NCBI GenBank assembly: GCA_036287865.1
Contig: CP126743.1
Span: 1,364,001-1,428,000, forward strand
Direction of reading: 5' to 3'
Source of the DNA: Fluviibacter phosphoraccumulans_A
GTDB taxonomy: Bacteria > Pseudomonadota > Gammaproteobacteria > Burkholderiales > Rhodocyclaceae
DNA: 64,000 nt
A program made the position numbers and the translations under genes. Positions 35,871 to 45,376 of this stretch are shown here, piece after piece. The notes under the pieces were generated by a model that was not told where the DNA came from, did no database searches, and saw only the letters and a list, made by a program, of their open reading frames with translations. Numbering within the stretch: the stretch's first letter is position 1; each line of letters starts with the position of its first letter.

Positions 35871-36707
35871 ATGCAAATCTTTTCAAATGTAGCCGAGTTT
35901 CGTTCGGCGCTGGCTCAGGTGCGTCAGCAAGGGCAAACCATTGCCTTTGTGCCCACCATGGGTAATCTACATGCGGGTCATATCAGCCTGATGCGCCAGG
36001 CCCATGACCACGCTGATTGCGTCGTTGCAAGCATTTTCGTCAACCGGCTGCAATTTGGCCCCCACGAAGACTTCGACAAATATCCACGCACGTTTGAGGC
36101 CGATTGCGCTCAGTTACGCGAAGCTGGGGTTGAGCTCCTGTTTGCCCCCACGGAAGCCGACCTCTACCCCGAACCCCAAACCTACGTGGTCGATCCCGCC
36201 GAGATTCAGTTCCTTCTGGAAGGTGAATGTCGCCCAGGCCACTTCCGTGGCATTGCCACGGTGGTCATGAAGCTATTCCAGATCGTTCAGCCCGATGTCG
36301 CGCTGTTCGGGAAGAAGGATTACCAGCAACTGATGGTACTGCGTAACATGGCACAGCAATTCATGTTGCCTATCAAAATCATTAGTGGCGAAACGGTCCG
36401 TGCCGAAGATGGCTTGGCCCAGTCTTCGCGCAATGGCTACCTCAGCCCCGCAGAGCGTGCCGAAACGCCTCGACTACAACAGACTCTGCAAAGCATTCGC
36501 CAGGCCGTGCTATCAGGTGACCGGAATTACGAATCGTTGTGCAAAAAAGCCACTGAAAACCTAGATGCCCATGGCTGGAAAACAGATTACATCAGCATAC
36601 GCCGTCAGCAAGATCTGACACCGGCAACCGCCTCAGACACTGATTTAGTGATCGTTGCCGCCTCAAAGCTAGGCACCCCTCGCCTCCTGGACAACGTAGA
36701 GATCTAG
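35871..36707 (+). CDS. panC: Pantothenate synthetase
   Basis: 278 aa. FVPTMGNLHAGHISLM (HxGH) at ~residue 25, FVNRLQFGPHEDFDKYPR, EGECRPGHFRGIATVV, LFGKKDYQQLMVL and SSRNGYLSPAER. It joins pantoate to beta-alanine. It starts 2 bases after panB. Complete. Confidence 0.97.
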   Translation: MQIFSNVAEFRSALAQVRQQGQTIAFVPTMGNLHAGHISLMRQAHDHADCVVASIFVNRLQFGPHEDFDKYPRTFEADCAQLREAGVELLFAPTEADLYPEPQTYVVDPAEIQFLLEGECRPGHFRGIATVVMKLFQIVQPDVALFGKKDYQQLMVLRNMAQQFMLPIKIISGETVRAEDGLAQSSRNGYLSPAERAETPRLQQTLQSIRQAVLSGDRNYESLCKKATENLDAHGWKTDYISIRRQQDLTPATASDTDLVIVAASKLGTPRLLDNVEI

Positions 36708-36822
36708 AACCCTTTGTTTTTGTTGGTTTTTTAACAATAAAACTTTTTGTTACAGGGTTATTGACAGCGCGTAATTCACAATTCACAATGCGCTTCTATT
36801 TCCTGACTTCAGGTTGATATCC

Positions 36823-37203
36823 ATGCAGCGAACCATGCTCAAGTCCAAACTGCACCGCGTAACTACCACGCATGCGGAATTGCACTATGAGGGCTCTTGC
36901 ACCATTGACGAAGACTTGCTCGACGCCGCGAACATTTGCGAGTACGAGCGGATCGACATTTGGAATATCAACAATGGCGAGCGCTTCACAACTTATGCCA
37001 TCCGCGGTGCACGCGGATCGGGCATGATTTCCGTTAATGGTTCAGCCGCCCGTCGTGCTGCACCTGGCGATCTGCTGATCATCGCGACATTTGCCGTGTA
37101 CAACGAAGTGGAACTGGCTAATTACGAGTCTAAGCTGGTGTACGCCGATTCTAACAACCGCATCGCCCGGATTGGTAACGGCATCCCTGCACAAGCTGCC
37201 TAA
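36823..37203 (+). CDS. panD: Aspartate 1-decarboxylase precursor
   Basis: 126 aa. MLKSKLHRVTTTHAELHYEG then the self-cleavage Gly-Ser (EGSCTID), which creates the pyruvoyl group; NGSAARRAAPGDLLIIA follows. It makes beta-alanine for PanC. I chose ATG 36823 (MQRTMLKSK); ATG 36814 is also possible. Separate from panC by a ~115-base gap with no gene. Confidence 0.95.
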   Translation: MQRTMLKSKLHRVTTTHAELHYEGSCTIDEDLLDAANICEYERIDIWNINNGERFTTYAIRGARGSGMISVNGSAARRAAPGDLLIIATFAVYNEVELANYESKLVYADSNNRIARIGNGIPAQAA

Positions 37204-37213
37204 GCTTTTAGTC

Positions 37214-37238
37214 TGACCCGCTTCGGTGGGCCTTTAGT
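37214..37238. terminator. Possible weak hairpin terminator between panD and cobA
   Basis: CCCGC-TTCG-GTGGG, a five-pair stem with a stable UUCG-type loop, followed by CCTTTAGTT on the plus strand. It sits between the convergent panD and cobA stops, but lacks a good T-run. Confidence 0.35.
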
Positions 37239-38028
37239 TCGGTCTGTAGAGCCGAACGACCTCTCCCACAATCAGTAGCGCCGGTGGCTTGATTGCCTCG
37301 GCGCTAATTTGTTTGGCCAGCGTTTTTAGCATGGTAATAACTACCTTCTGATCTGGGCGAGTCCCGTGATAAATCACAGCGACGGGCGTTTCTGGCGCAC
37401 AACCATGCGCCATGAGCGCTTCGGCAATACCGGCTGCAGCCGTCATCCCCATATAGAAAACAACAGTTTGCGTGGGGCGCGATAACCCTGCCCAGTCGAG
37501 CTCATCCAAACCGTGTTTTAAATGACCTGTTGCAAAAGTGACTGACTGTGCCCAATCACGATGCGTCAATGGGATACCGGCATAGGCCGCACAGCCGATA
37601 GCAGCTGTAATACCCGGCACGACTTCCACTGCAATACCGGCTTCGAGCAAGGCATCCATCTCTTCGCCGCCCCGCCCAAAAACAAACGGATCGCCACCCT
37701 TCAAGCGCACCACACGTTTGCCTGCGCGTGCCAGATCAATCAACCACTGGTTTACGTCATCTTGCGGTAATGCGTGCTTGGCCGCTTTCTTCCCGACATA
37801 GTGACACTCTGCCCCCTCCGTGACCCACTGCAGAATTTCCGGACCAACCAGGTTGTCATAAAGCACCACATCCGCTTCGGCAATGCGTCGTAGGGCACGT
37901 AACGTCAGCAACTCCGGATCCCCAGGGCCCGCGCCTACCAGGCTCACCTGCCCTTGTGCCAGGGCGTGTGATCGCCCAGCCAGAGTGCCAAGGAAAGAAT
38001 TCAAACGTTCGGATATAGAGTCGGACAT
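37234..38028 (-). CDS. cobA: Uroporphyrinogen-III C-methyltransferase
   Basis: 264-aa SUMT. VSLVGAGPGDPELLTLRALR at ~residue 30, VLYDNLVGPEIL, VVRLKGGDPFVFGRGGEEM and VVPGITAAIGCAAYAGIPLT. It makes precorrin-2 for siroheme or cobalamin. I chose ATG 38028 (MSDSISERL). No sirohaem chelatase domain is attached. QueG in this window needs cobalamin, so a B12 role is possible. Confidence 0.93.
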   Translation of the reverse strand: MSDSISERLNSFLGTLAGRSHALAQGQVSLVGAGPGDPELLTLRALRRIAEADVVLYDNLVGPEILQWVTEGAECHYVGKKAAKHALPQDDVNQWLIDLARAGKRVVRLKGGDPFVFGRGGEEMDALLEAGIAVEVVPGITAAIGCAAYAGIPLTHRDWAQSVTFATGHLKHGLDELDWAGLSRPTQTVVFYMGMTAAAGIAEALMAHGCAPETPVAVIYHGTRPDQKVVITMLKTLAKQISAEAIKPPALLIVGEVVRLYRPN

Positions 38029-38145
38029 AACAAGCATCAAAAACCATAAAACACAAAGCAACACTTCGCTCTTGCCAGAAATGGAGAGTGCGCTTATCTT
38101 ACTACTTTGCTTTCAACATCGTCCTTATAAAATTAGGAGTTCGTG

Positions 38146-38589
38146 ATGTCGCTCACAGTTCGCCAATTGCTTAACCATAAGACTTCGGGTGTCTGCGCAT
38201 TACGTCCCGATGCGTCCGTGCTTGAAGCGCTAGAATTGATGGCTCGTGAAGACATCAGTTCAGTTCTCATCATGGAAGGTGACAAGCTCAACGGCATCTT
38301 TACCGAGCGTGACTACGCCCGCAAGGTTATTCTCCGTGGCCGTAATTCCCGTGACACGGTGGTGCGCGAACTCATGACCAGCGAGCTGTACACAATGTCT
38401 CCAGAGCAAACCATTGATGGTTGCATGGCCATCATGACGGAGAAGCACATTCGTCACCTGCCTGTGATGGAAGATGGCAAAGTGATTGGCCTCGTTTCTA
38501 TTGGTGACGTGGTGAAATCGATCATTGCCGGCCACGAAGAAACGATTCAACAACTGGCTGGATACATCTCGGGTGACTTGAAGAACTAA
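38146..38589 (+). CDS. CBS-domain protein
   Basis: 147 aa with two CBS domains (~residues 10-65 and 75-130): VLEALELMAREDISSVLIME, then TIDGCMAIMTEKHIRHLPVM and the end LVSIGDVVKSIIAGHEETI. Binds adenine nucleotides in related proteins; the effector is unknown. AGGAG lies upstream of ATG 38146. A strong terminator follows at 38611-38642. Confidence 0.93.
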   Translation: MSLTVRQLLNHKTSGVCALRPDASVLEALELMAREDISSVLIMEGDKLNGIFTERDYARKVILRGRNSRDTVVRELMTSELYTMSPEQTIDGCMAIMTEKHIRHLPVMEDGKVIGLVSIGDVVKSIIAGHEETIQQLAGYISGDLKN

Positions 38590-38610
38590 GTCTTTACACT
38601 CGAGTCATTA

Positions 38611-38642
38611 AAACCCGTAGGCCGACCCTACGGGTTTTTTTA
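38611..38642 (+). terminator. Rho-independent terminator after the CBS gene
   Basis: AAAACCCGTAGG-CCGA-CCCTACGGGTTTTTTT: an ~10-bp stem, four-base loop and a run of seven T. Confidence 0.92.
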
Positions 38643-38701
38643 CTTTCTGAGTTGCTATTCCCCAGTGCCGCAGGTAAGCTTCGCCCACAAATAGCGCTTA
38701 A

Positions 38702-38720
38702 CCCATTATTTTTTAATGGG
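38702..38720 (+). repeat. Hairpin (CCCATTA ... TAATGGG) before the CYTH-CHAD gene
   Basis: Seven-base perfect inverted arms around a five-T loop, ending 19 bases before ATG 38740. Its position suits a 5'-UTR hairpin or small operator rather than a terminator. Confidence 0.45.
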
Positions 38721-38739
38721 AATTTAACAAATCTGTAGC

Positions 38740-40218
38740 ATGGGCACTGAAACCGAACTTAAACTATCGCTGTCAGCTGAAGATATTCCGCGTCTGCTAA
38801 AACATCCATTGTTGGCCGAACCCGCCAAGCGGCTGAAACTCTACAACACCTACTTTGATACCCCGAATTTAGATCTCACGAAACAAAAAGTCGCTGTTCG
38901 TGAACGCCGCGTTTTACGCAAAACCCTCCTAACCGTTAAAACTGCTCAACGTAGCGAGGGCGGTATTAGCCAACGCTCGGAATGGGAAGCACCAATAACC
39001 CCGGGGCAGTTCGATTTTTCGACCTTAGTGGATGATGCCCAATTGGCAGAAGCGCTCAGCTTGAAGGCAGCACAATTGGTGCCTGTTTTCACCACAGACT
39101 TTAGTCGACGTGTTTGGACATTAAACTTTCGCTGCGCAACGATCGAGGTTGCACTCGACCAAGGCAGCATTTCCGTACAAAGAGATGAGCTCACACGGGA
39201 ACAAACCATCTGTGAACTAGAGCTAGAACTGAAGCAAGGAAACCCAGCAACACTATTTGCCTTAGCCCGAATGCTGAGCCGGGATGTTCGCCTACACCCT
39301 GCCGACGAAAGCAAAGCGGCCCGTGGCTATGCCCTATTTCTAAATAAACGTCTGACACCCTGTAAAGCCGGGACTCTGGACATTCAACCGCGCGACTCAA
39401 CCATCACCGTCTTCCAGCTCATCGCTAGAAGCTGTATCGCGCAACTACAGGCTAATGAATGCGGCATTCAATCGCCTCAGGATGAGGAATACGTCCATCA
39501 GGCACGCGTTGCGCTACGCCGATTACGCACGGCACTCCGACTGTTTGTCGATGCACTTCCTACAGACTTTGCCGATCGCTGGAGCAAAGCATGGCGAGAC
39601 ATCGCCCAGGAACTCGGAAACGCAAGAAACTGGGACGTATTCTGTACAGAGCAGCTCCCATTGATGGATCACGACCTTGGGTAGCACCCGGAATTGATCG
39701 CCCTGCGTAGTTTCGCTCACCAGCGTCGGCTTGAGGCGCATGAAGCAGCAAAAGCTTGTATCAATAGCAAAGCGTACAGCCTCAACATCATTAGCTTCTG
39801 CGAAGCGCTGATGAATCTAAAAGACAATTCAGACAACATACGCAGCTATGCCACAAAAGCACTGAAGCGCCGTCACAAACGTTTTATTCAAGGTGCCAGG
39901 CTTGCTCATACATTGAACGCCGAAGATCGGCACGAAGTACGTATTGATCTCAAGAAACTCCGTTACACTCTCGATTTCTTCGAAAGCCTTTATCCGAAGA
40001 AACGTGTGCAAGCCTTTTTACGGGCACTCACCAGTACCCAGGAGTTGCTGGGCCACATGAATGATCTGGCAACTGCAGAAGTTCTGATGGCAGAGCGCGA
40101 TAGCATCATCACTGACGCCCCCACTGCTTGGGCTAAAGGTCGAATGAGCGCCTATCTGGAGATGCTCCCATCAGCACTTAAACCGATCATCAAACTAGAT
40201 ACGCCTTGGGATAAATGA
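38740..40218 (+). pseudogene. CYTH-CHAD domain protein interrupted by an in-frame TAG
   Basis: CYTH (triphosphate tunnel) domain first: TETELKLSLS (ExExK), VRERRVLRKTLLTVKTA, ICELELELKQG (~residues 3-195). CHAD domain second: VHQARVALRRLRTALRLF and VRIDLKKLRYTLDFFESLYP. A TAG at 39682-39684 splits them after ~residue 314, but the frame on both sides is the same, so one base change would restore 492 aa. CYTH enzymes hydrolyse inorganic triphosphate; CHAD domains bind polyphosphate. The first part is a complete CYTH domain and could still work. Confidence 0.88.
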
Positions 40219-40242
40219 TTCCAAGCAACATGAAACGCAACA

Positions 40243-40638
40243 ATGAAAACCTCTAAAGTTAAATACGACTGCGCAAAATGCCCTGGTTACTGCTGTAACT
40301 ACCCACGTATCGAAGTTACTAAAAGTGATATCGAACGCCTTGCCGGACATTTCGAGATAACACCGGCACAGGCCAAATCAAAATTTACGCGCAACTATGT
40401 CTATAAAGAAGGCCATCCGAAAGATCACGTCAACGAACGCATCCTAAAACATAAGAAAGATCATATTTACGCCACCACCTGTCAATTTCATGACCCAGAG
40501 CTTCGACGCTGCACGATTTATGAAGCACGACCTGATGTATGTCGTGCATTCCCGGATGGCAAGAAATGCGGCTACTACGGCTTTCTTAAATTCGAACGCA
40601 AGTGTCAGGGCGATAAGGACTTCATTCCATCCGCCTAA
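40243..40638 (+). CDS. YkgJ family Cys-cluster protein
   Basis: 131 aa. CAKCPGYCCNYPRIEV at the N-terminus, then CQFHDPELRRCTIYEARPDVCRAFP and KKCGYYGFL: eight cysteines in the UPF0153/YkgJ spacing, expected to bind zinc or Fe-S. Function of the family is unknown. It is 24 bases after the CYTH-CHAD gene. Confidence 0.88.
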   Translation: MKTSKVKYDCAKCPGYCCNYPRIEVTKSDIERLAGHFEITPAQAKSKFTRNYVYKEGHPKDHVNERILKHKKDHIYATTCQFHDPELRRCTIYEARPDVCRAFPDGKKCGYYGFLKFERKCQGDKDFIPSA

Positions 40639-40712
40639 GCCAACACTAATCTATACTGCACCGCACTATTCGCGTATCATGACCATCTCTATGAATAGGC
40701 CTTCTACCCAAA

Positions 40713-42182
40713 GTGACCCCCAAAATCAAACTTCTCTCGGGAATTTTGTTCGCTCTTTTTTTAGGAGCGCGGGCGCCCTATTGCCTAGCTGAGTCCCCTG
40801 TCAAGGGGAACCCAACCATTGATAGCACTTCACCGATTGCTGACGATACTGAAAATTTCAGCCTGCATGGTCAATCTACCTATGTACTTCAGTACAAAAA
40901 TCAGTTCAATTCGCCCTATCAAGGCGAAAAGAGCATGCTCAGCTACGGCGACCAGGGAAAAAGCTATAACTCTACCGCAACCGCGTTTATCGGTGCTCGG
41001 CTTTGGCCTGGCGCAGAGGCCTATTACAACCCGGAAGCGGTAGAAAGCATCGCATTTTCCAATCTTAGCGGATTAGGTAGTTTTACCAACGGCGAATTAT
41101 AACGAGGCACTAATATCCCTATCAAGGTGTATAATGCCCGCTACTTTATTCAACAAACCTTTGGCTTTGGCGGTGGTCAGGAACACATCGAAGGTGGCCC
41201 AAACCAATTAGCAGGTAATGTGGACAAACGTCGCTTGCGTTTTACCTATGGTGGTTTCTCTGCCCTCGACTACTTTGATGGCAACAAATACAGCCACGAC
41301 CCTCGCACGCAGTTCCTAAACTGGTCAATCATGGCTGCTGGTGGTTGGGATTTTCCGGCGAATTCCAGAGGCTATACCTATGGCCTAATCGCAGAATACT
41401 TTGATGATGGATGGGCAATTCGAGCTGGCCGCCTAGCTATGCCCAAAGAACCCAACGCGCTTCGTCTCGATTGGCAACTTACGCAACAATACGGAGACCA
41501 GATTGAGTTAGAACATAAGTACACTTTGTGGGGGCAGGACGGAACCGTGCGTGCACTTGTCTTTTAAAACAGAGGCATTCTGGCCACATTTAACGATGCT
41601 GTGAACCAGGCTACCCCCCCGAATCCACCCAACATTCTGACTTCGCGCAATGGCTACCAGACTAAATGGGGGTACTCACTGAACTTTGAGCAAGCGCTAT
41701 CTGACAGCTTTGGGTTATTTGGCCGATGGAGTTGGAATAACGGCAATACTGAAACTGAAGCATTTACCGATATTAGCCGCTCACTGTCTGGAGGTGCTTC
41801 TATAAAAGGAACCTACTGGGGACGCGAAAAAGATACTTATGGTCTAGGCTTTGCATTAAACGGCATTAGCTCGTCTCAGATTAATTATCTTAACCAGGGT
41901 GGTAGCTCCATGTTTATTGGTGATGGTCGCATTACCTATCAGGGCGAACGCATTCTTGAAACTTATTACAGCGCCAATCTATCCAAGGGCGCCTACCTGT
42001 CCGCAGACTACCAATACATCCGCAACCCAGCCTATAACGCCGATCGCGGGCCAGTCAGCTTCTTTGGCTTAAGAGCCCACTTCGAACTCTGCCGCCTCTT
42101 GGGCCACCAGCCAGGTCTTCACAACGACAATGCGTGCCGCACAGCAGGAATCAGACGCACACGAATGTCGTCCCGAACCTGA
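40713..42182 (+). pseudogene. OprB-type carbohydrate porin with two in-frame stops
   Basis: GTG start, signal peptide (KIKLLSGILFALFLGARAPYCLA), then an outer-membrane barrel: FSLHGQSTYVLQYKNQFNSP, STATAFIGARLWPGAEAYYNPE, FIQQTFGFGGGQE, and a final beta-strand VSFFGLRAHFEL (~42089). TAA at 41100-41102 falls at NGEL*RG, where relatives have Gln, and another TAA at 41565-41567 falls at VF*NRG. The frame is otherwise continuous. After the last strand no stop follows at the usual place; translation would run on to 42182 into the opposite arsC. Sugar uptake across the outer membrane is the family role. Confidence 0.85.
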
Positions 42183-42535
42183 ACAAAGCTTTTCAGAGGC
42201 TCACCATGTGGATCATGGAATGGCAGGTGAATACGTGGCACCGGCTTCAGAAAAATGGGGCAGGTTTCGTTGGCGTTATTGCAGACGGTTACCACCAAAT
42301 CAATCGGTTCGTTAATAACCGCATCAATGTCTTTTGGGTAAAGCCCTTCAGTCGGCAATCCAGCTAGTTTCAAGGCTTCGATCGCACCATTTGCCACTTT
42401 TGGCTGAGGTCTTGTGCCAGCAGACAGCCCTTTGGCTAGCCCAGCAAGATTATGTGTAATCAAAGCTTCGGCCATCTGAGATCGACAAGAATTGCCGGTA
42501 CAAAGCACCAGCACATTAAATAGTTTTGCACTCAT
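42119..42535 (-). CDS. ArsC / low-molecular-weight phosphatase family protein
   Basis: 138 aa. The P-loop NVLVLCTGNSCRSQMAEAL (CX5R with Ser) at ~residue 7 defines the low-MW PTPase fold used by thioredoxin-dependent arsenate reductases; DLVVTVCNNANETCP and HLPFHDPHGEP (ADP/DP general acid) follow. Arsenate reductase or phosphatase cannot be told apart; no arsB or arsR nearby. ATG 42535 chosen over 42550. Confidence 0.85.
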   Translation of the reverse strand: MSAKLFNVLVLCTGNSCRSQMAEALITHNLAGLAKGLSAGTRPQPKVANGAIEALKLAGLPTEGLYPKDIDAVINEPIDLVVTVCNNANETCPIFLKPVPRIHLPFHDPHGEPLKSFVQVRDDIRVRLIPAVRHALSL

Positions 42536-42634
42536 AACGGGGCTCAACAAAAGCTGGAAAGATTACATTTCTTGCCACTTCAGAGACTAAAAAGCCAGGT
42601 ACAAAGACCTGACCTTTTAGGGATTAGCAAATAC

Positions 42635-43129
42635 TTACTTCTTCTTCCCCTTTTTAGAAGGGCGCCCTGCCTTAACGCGCTCGACTTTAGAGAGTGTATT
42701 CATAAGAACCGTGTCCGTCAGCGCAACGAGATGCGCGATACCAGCCCGAATAAACCCCGATTTCTTAAACTCTTTACCCAGCTTCTTGGCACGTTTCTTC
42801 AAATCTAACAGCAACGAATGTTCCGTAGCCGGCAGGGAGAAGTTCTTACGAACCAACTTCACCTTCTTTGGCTTGGCGATCGTTTTCGTAGCTGCAACGG
42901 GTTTAGTCTTAACCACTGCAGTTACTGACTTAGCAACGACAGGCTTAAGGCTCTTGGCAACAATTTTAGTTACAGGCTTACGTGGTGCAGTCGAAACAAA
43001 CTTGCTTGCCGGCTTCTTTGCAGCAGGTCGAGTGGCCGCAACCTTAACGGGAGCTTTCTTAGCAACAGGCCGTGCCGAAACACGAGAAGATGAGACTGTT
43101 TTACGTTTTGCTGCAGGACGTGTAGCCAA
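42635..43129 (-). CDS. Histone H1-like Lys/Ala/Pro-rich nucleoid protein
   Basis: 164 aa. Residues 1-90 are repeats of AAK, PVAK, KPV and AKS type, like the H1 C-terminal tail; residues ~95-150 form a compact helical part (LPATEHSLLLDLKKRAKKLG, FIRAGIAHLVALTD) and the end is GRPSKKGKKK. Expected to bind DNA non-specifically. The start is TTG 43129 with AAGGAG 6 bases ahead; ATT before it is the only other option. Low complexity means database matches should be read with care. Confidence 0.8.
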   Translation of the reverse strand: MATRPAAKRKTVSSSRVSARPVAKKAPVKVAATRPAAKKPASKFVSTAPRKPVTKIVAKSLKPVVAKSVTAVVKTKPVAATKTIAKPKKVKLVRKNFSLPATEHSLLLDLKKRAKKLGKEFKKSGFIRAGIAHLVALTDTVLMNTLSKVERVKAGRPSKKGKKK

Positions 43130-43155
43130 AATGGGCTCCTTAAATGTGAGACAGC

Positions 43156-43578
43156 TTACTTACCGGTACAGCCCGATGGTACGTACTTCTGTTCCAGTGC
43201 TGTCGAGCATGTCCAACCCGTGATGCTGGCATTTGCTATGGCACCGGTATAAACAATCGACTTACCATCGACGTTTTTATCGATGCCTTTAAGAGTGACT
43301 GTTACTGTGGCATTACTCGTATCACCGCCAGAAGCAATACTTTCTACATACTGGGTCGAGCCGGAACACAGATTAGCCGGAATTGTTATTGCACCACTCT
43401 GCACGGCCTCGGTCACAGACACCTTACAGGCCGAAGCAGCCAGCAAGCCTTCTGACACTTTGGCGCGCACGGTGTAGTTCTGATACGCCGGCAGCGCAAC
43501 TGCGGCAAGAATACCTATGATGGCAATCACAACCATCAGTTCAATCAAAGTAAAGCCGGCTTGCAGGGTCTTACGCAT
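43156..43578 (-). CDS. pilA: Type IV major pilin
   Basis: 140 aa. Short leader MRKTLQAG, prepilin peptidase site G|FTLIELMVVIAIIGILAAVAL with Glu5, then YQNYTVRAKVSEGL and a Cys-containing C-terminal domain (C near residue 47, W-T-C and SGC ends forming the disulfide loop). It is the structural pilus subunit. A sigma-70-type promoter lies upstream (43616-43644). Confidence 0.95.
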   Translation of the reverse strand: MRKTLQAGFTLIELMVVIAIIGILAAVALPAYQNYTVRAKVSEGLLAASACKVSVTEAVQSGAITIPANLCSGSTQYVESIASGGDTSNATVTVTLKGIDKNVDGKSIVYTGAIANASITGWTCSTALEQKYVPSGCTGK

Positions 43579-43615
43579 GTGTGTCTCCAGTTAAAACCAC
43601 AAAATACTTGGGCTT

Positions 43616-43644
43616 ATATTACCCCATGGGTCATTGACTGGCAA
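43616..43644 (-). promoter_or_regulatory. Sigma-70-like promoter of pilA
   Basis: On the minus strand TTGCCA (-35) and TAATAT (-10) are separated by exactly 17 bases, ~38 bases before the pilA ATG. A sigma-54 promoter, common for pilin genes, was looked for and not found. Confidence 0.6.
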
Positions 43645-43656
43645 AAGCAACCAACC

Positions 43657-44352
43657 TCATACGGTTGTTTCTTCAGTACCCGACTCTAACGCAGGTGGAT
43701 AAAGCCGCTTGAGCGCCCAATGCGATGGTAGAAACACCAAGAAAACCAGCATTAGTTGTAACAATACAAACTAGGCAGCCTCCGGCATCCAGGTCTGAAC
43801 CGCCTGATCACTAAATCCGTAAACGTAGTTGATATTGACTGGCAAAGCTGGATTATTTGCTGGTGCCGGCGGAGTTGGCATAAAGAAATAGCAGATATAC
43901 AGCGACGTAAATGCTATTGCCATCCACACAGGCAGACCACGTCGATCGTAGCCCATACGCCCTAATAACCAGATCAACACGAAGGGCAACCAGAAATGAA
44001 AAAACGACAGAAATCGAACGTGCAGCGGAATCGATGACTGGAACATGTACTCAGTCATCCCGGTAATGGGCATCCCGATCAATGACGACAGAAAATCCAG
44101 AGCCCACAATAACTACGGCAAAAGGATACCAACGGCAGCTGCCGATGCCAGCAAGGCACTCCCCCGCCACATCGCCACTAATGTAAGCAATAGCGCCTTG
44201 TCACAAAAGAACAAAAAGTTCGTTGAGCCGTACGTGGTTAGATAAGCTGGAACAAGCACTGCCACATACAGCGTTAAAAAAACTTGGTCGCAATCGGAAT
44301 CTGTACAGCCGGTGCCTGATTGAGTTTCATCATCTGACTTTAGATAATCCAA
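43657..44352 (-). pseudogene. Conserved-looking polytopic membrane protein with two in-frame TAG stops
   Basis: A continuous minus-strand frame from about 44352 (TTG; true start uncertain) to TGA 43657. It encodes several helices: VFLTLYVAVLVPAYLTTYGS, DKALLLTLVAMWRGSALLAS, VRFLSFFHFWLPFVLIWLLG, then FVLLQLMLVFLVFLPSHWAL and a basic end. TAG codons interrupt it at 44110-44112 (LLP*LLW) and 43771-43773 (EAA*FVL). No frameshift is needed. I recognise no named family. Confidence 0.6.
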
Positions 44353-44420
44353 CTAGGTATGACTATACATGCGAGACTCACCCCTACAAGATAGATGACT
44401 GGGTTTTGTATGCCCACATA

Positions 44421-44446
44421 AAAAAACCCGGCCGAAGCCGGGTTTA
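44421..44446 (-). terminator. Rho-independent terminator of sucCD
   Basis: Minus strand TAAACCCGGC-TTCG-GCCGGGTTTTTT, ~27 bases after the sucD stop. Confidence 0.9.
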
Positions 44447-44472
44447 TTCTGGTGACTGAATCAGCGAACTGA

Positions 44473-45366
44473 TTACAGCAGACCCTTGAGCAGCTTCGCC
44501 ATTTCTGACGGGTTGCGGGTCACCGTGAAGCCACACTCTTCCATTACGGCGAGCTTGGCATCGGCGGTATCGGCACCACCAGAGATCAGCGCACCGGCAT
44601 GGCCCATGCGTTTTCCCGGAGGGGCAGTAACACCAGCGATGAAGCCAACGATTGGCTTCTTCATGTTGTCTTTGCACCAACGAGCGGCTTTAGCTTCGTC
44701 CGGACCACCGATTTCGCCAATCATGGTGACAGCGTCGGTATCTGGATCGTCATTGAACATCTTCATGATGTCGATGTGCTTCAGACCATTGATAGGGTCA
44801 CCACCAATGCCGACAGCCGACGATTGACCCAGACCCAGCTCAGTCAGCTGACCCACGGCTTCGTACGTCAGCGTGCCCGAACGGGACACAACGCCGATAC
44901 GACCCTTCTTGTGGATGTGGCCAGGCATGATGCCGATCTTGATTTCGTCAGGCGTAATCAGACCAGGGCAGTTCGGGCCGAGCAGCAGCGTCTTCTTGCC
45001 GCCCTTGGCTTCCTTTTCCTTCATCTTGTTACGCAGCATCAGCATGTCGCGGACAGGGATACCTTCTGTAATACAGATGGCCAGATCCAGATCGGCTTCA
45101 ACGGCTTCCCAAATGGCAGCAGCGGCTCCAGGAGGTGGCACGTAGATAACCGACACAGTTGCGCCAGTATCTTTAGCGGCTTCTTTAACGGTACCGTAGA
45201 TAGGCACGTCGAGGATCTTCTCGCCGGCTTTCTTCGGGTTAACGCCAGCAACGAAGCAGTTCTTACCGTTTGCGTATTCGATACACTTTTCGGTGTGGAA
45301 CTGACCGGTCTTACCGGTGATGCCCTGGGTGATAACTTTGGTGTTTTTGTTAATCAGAATAGACAT
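44473..45366 (-). CDS. sucD: Succinyl-CoA synthetase alpha subunit
   Basis: 297 aa. Rossmann CoA-binding GITGKTGQFHTEKCIEY, VAGVNPKK, and the active-site phosphohistidine in GKRMGHAGALISGG (~residue 246). TCA-cycle substrate-level phosphorylation. It follows sucC by 10 bases. Note long antisense frames here are shadows. Confidence 0.97.
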   Translation of the reverse strand: MSILINKNTKVITQGITGKTGQFHTEKCIEYANGKNCFVAGVNPKKAGEKILDVPIYGTVKEAAKDTGATVSVIYVPPPGAAAAIWEAVEADLDLAICITEGIPVRDMLMLRNKMKEKEAKGGKKTLLLGPNCPGLITPDEIKIGIMPGHIHKKGRIGVVSRSGTLTYEAVGQLTELGLGQSSAVGIGGDPINGLKHIDIMKMFNDDPDTDAVTMIGEIGGPDEAKAARWCKDNMKKPIVGFIAGVTAPPGKRMGHAGALISGGADTADAKLAVMEECGFTVTRNPSEMAKLLKGLL

Positions 45367-45376
45367 TCAATGCTCC

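Noticed and set aside
43579..43656. Sigma-54 promoter for pilA
   Set aside because: A TGG...TTGC-like sequence exists, but the GG to GC distance is 8 rather than 10 bases; a sigma-70-type pair with 17-base spacing fits better.
35396..44112. Reassignment of TAA or TAG to an amino acid
   Set aside because: Many intact genes in the window end normally with TAA or TAG (fnr, hemN, ccoQ), and the positions affected do not share one expected residue.
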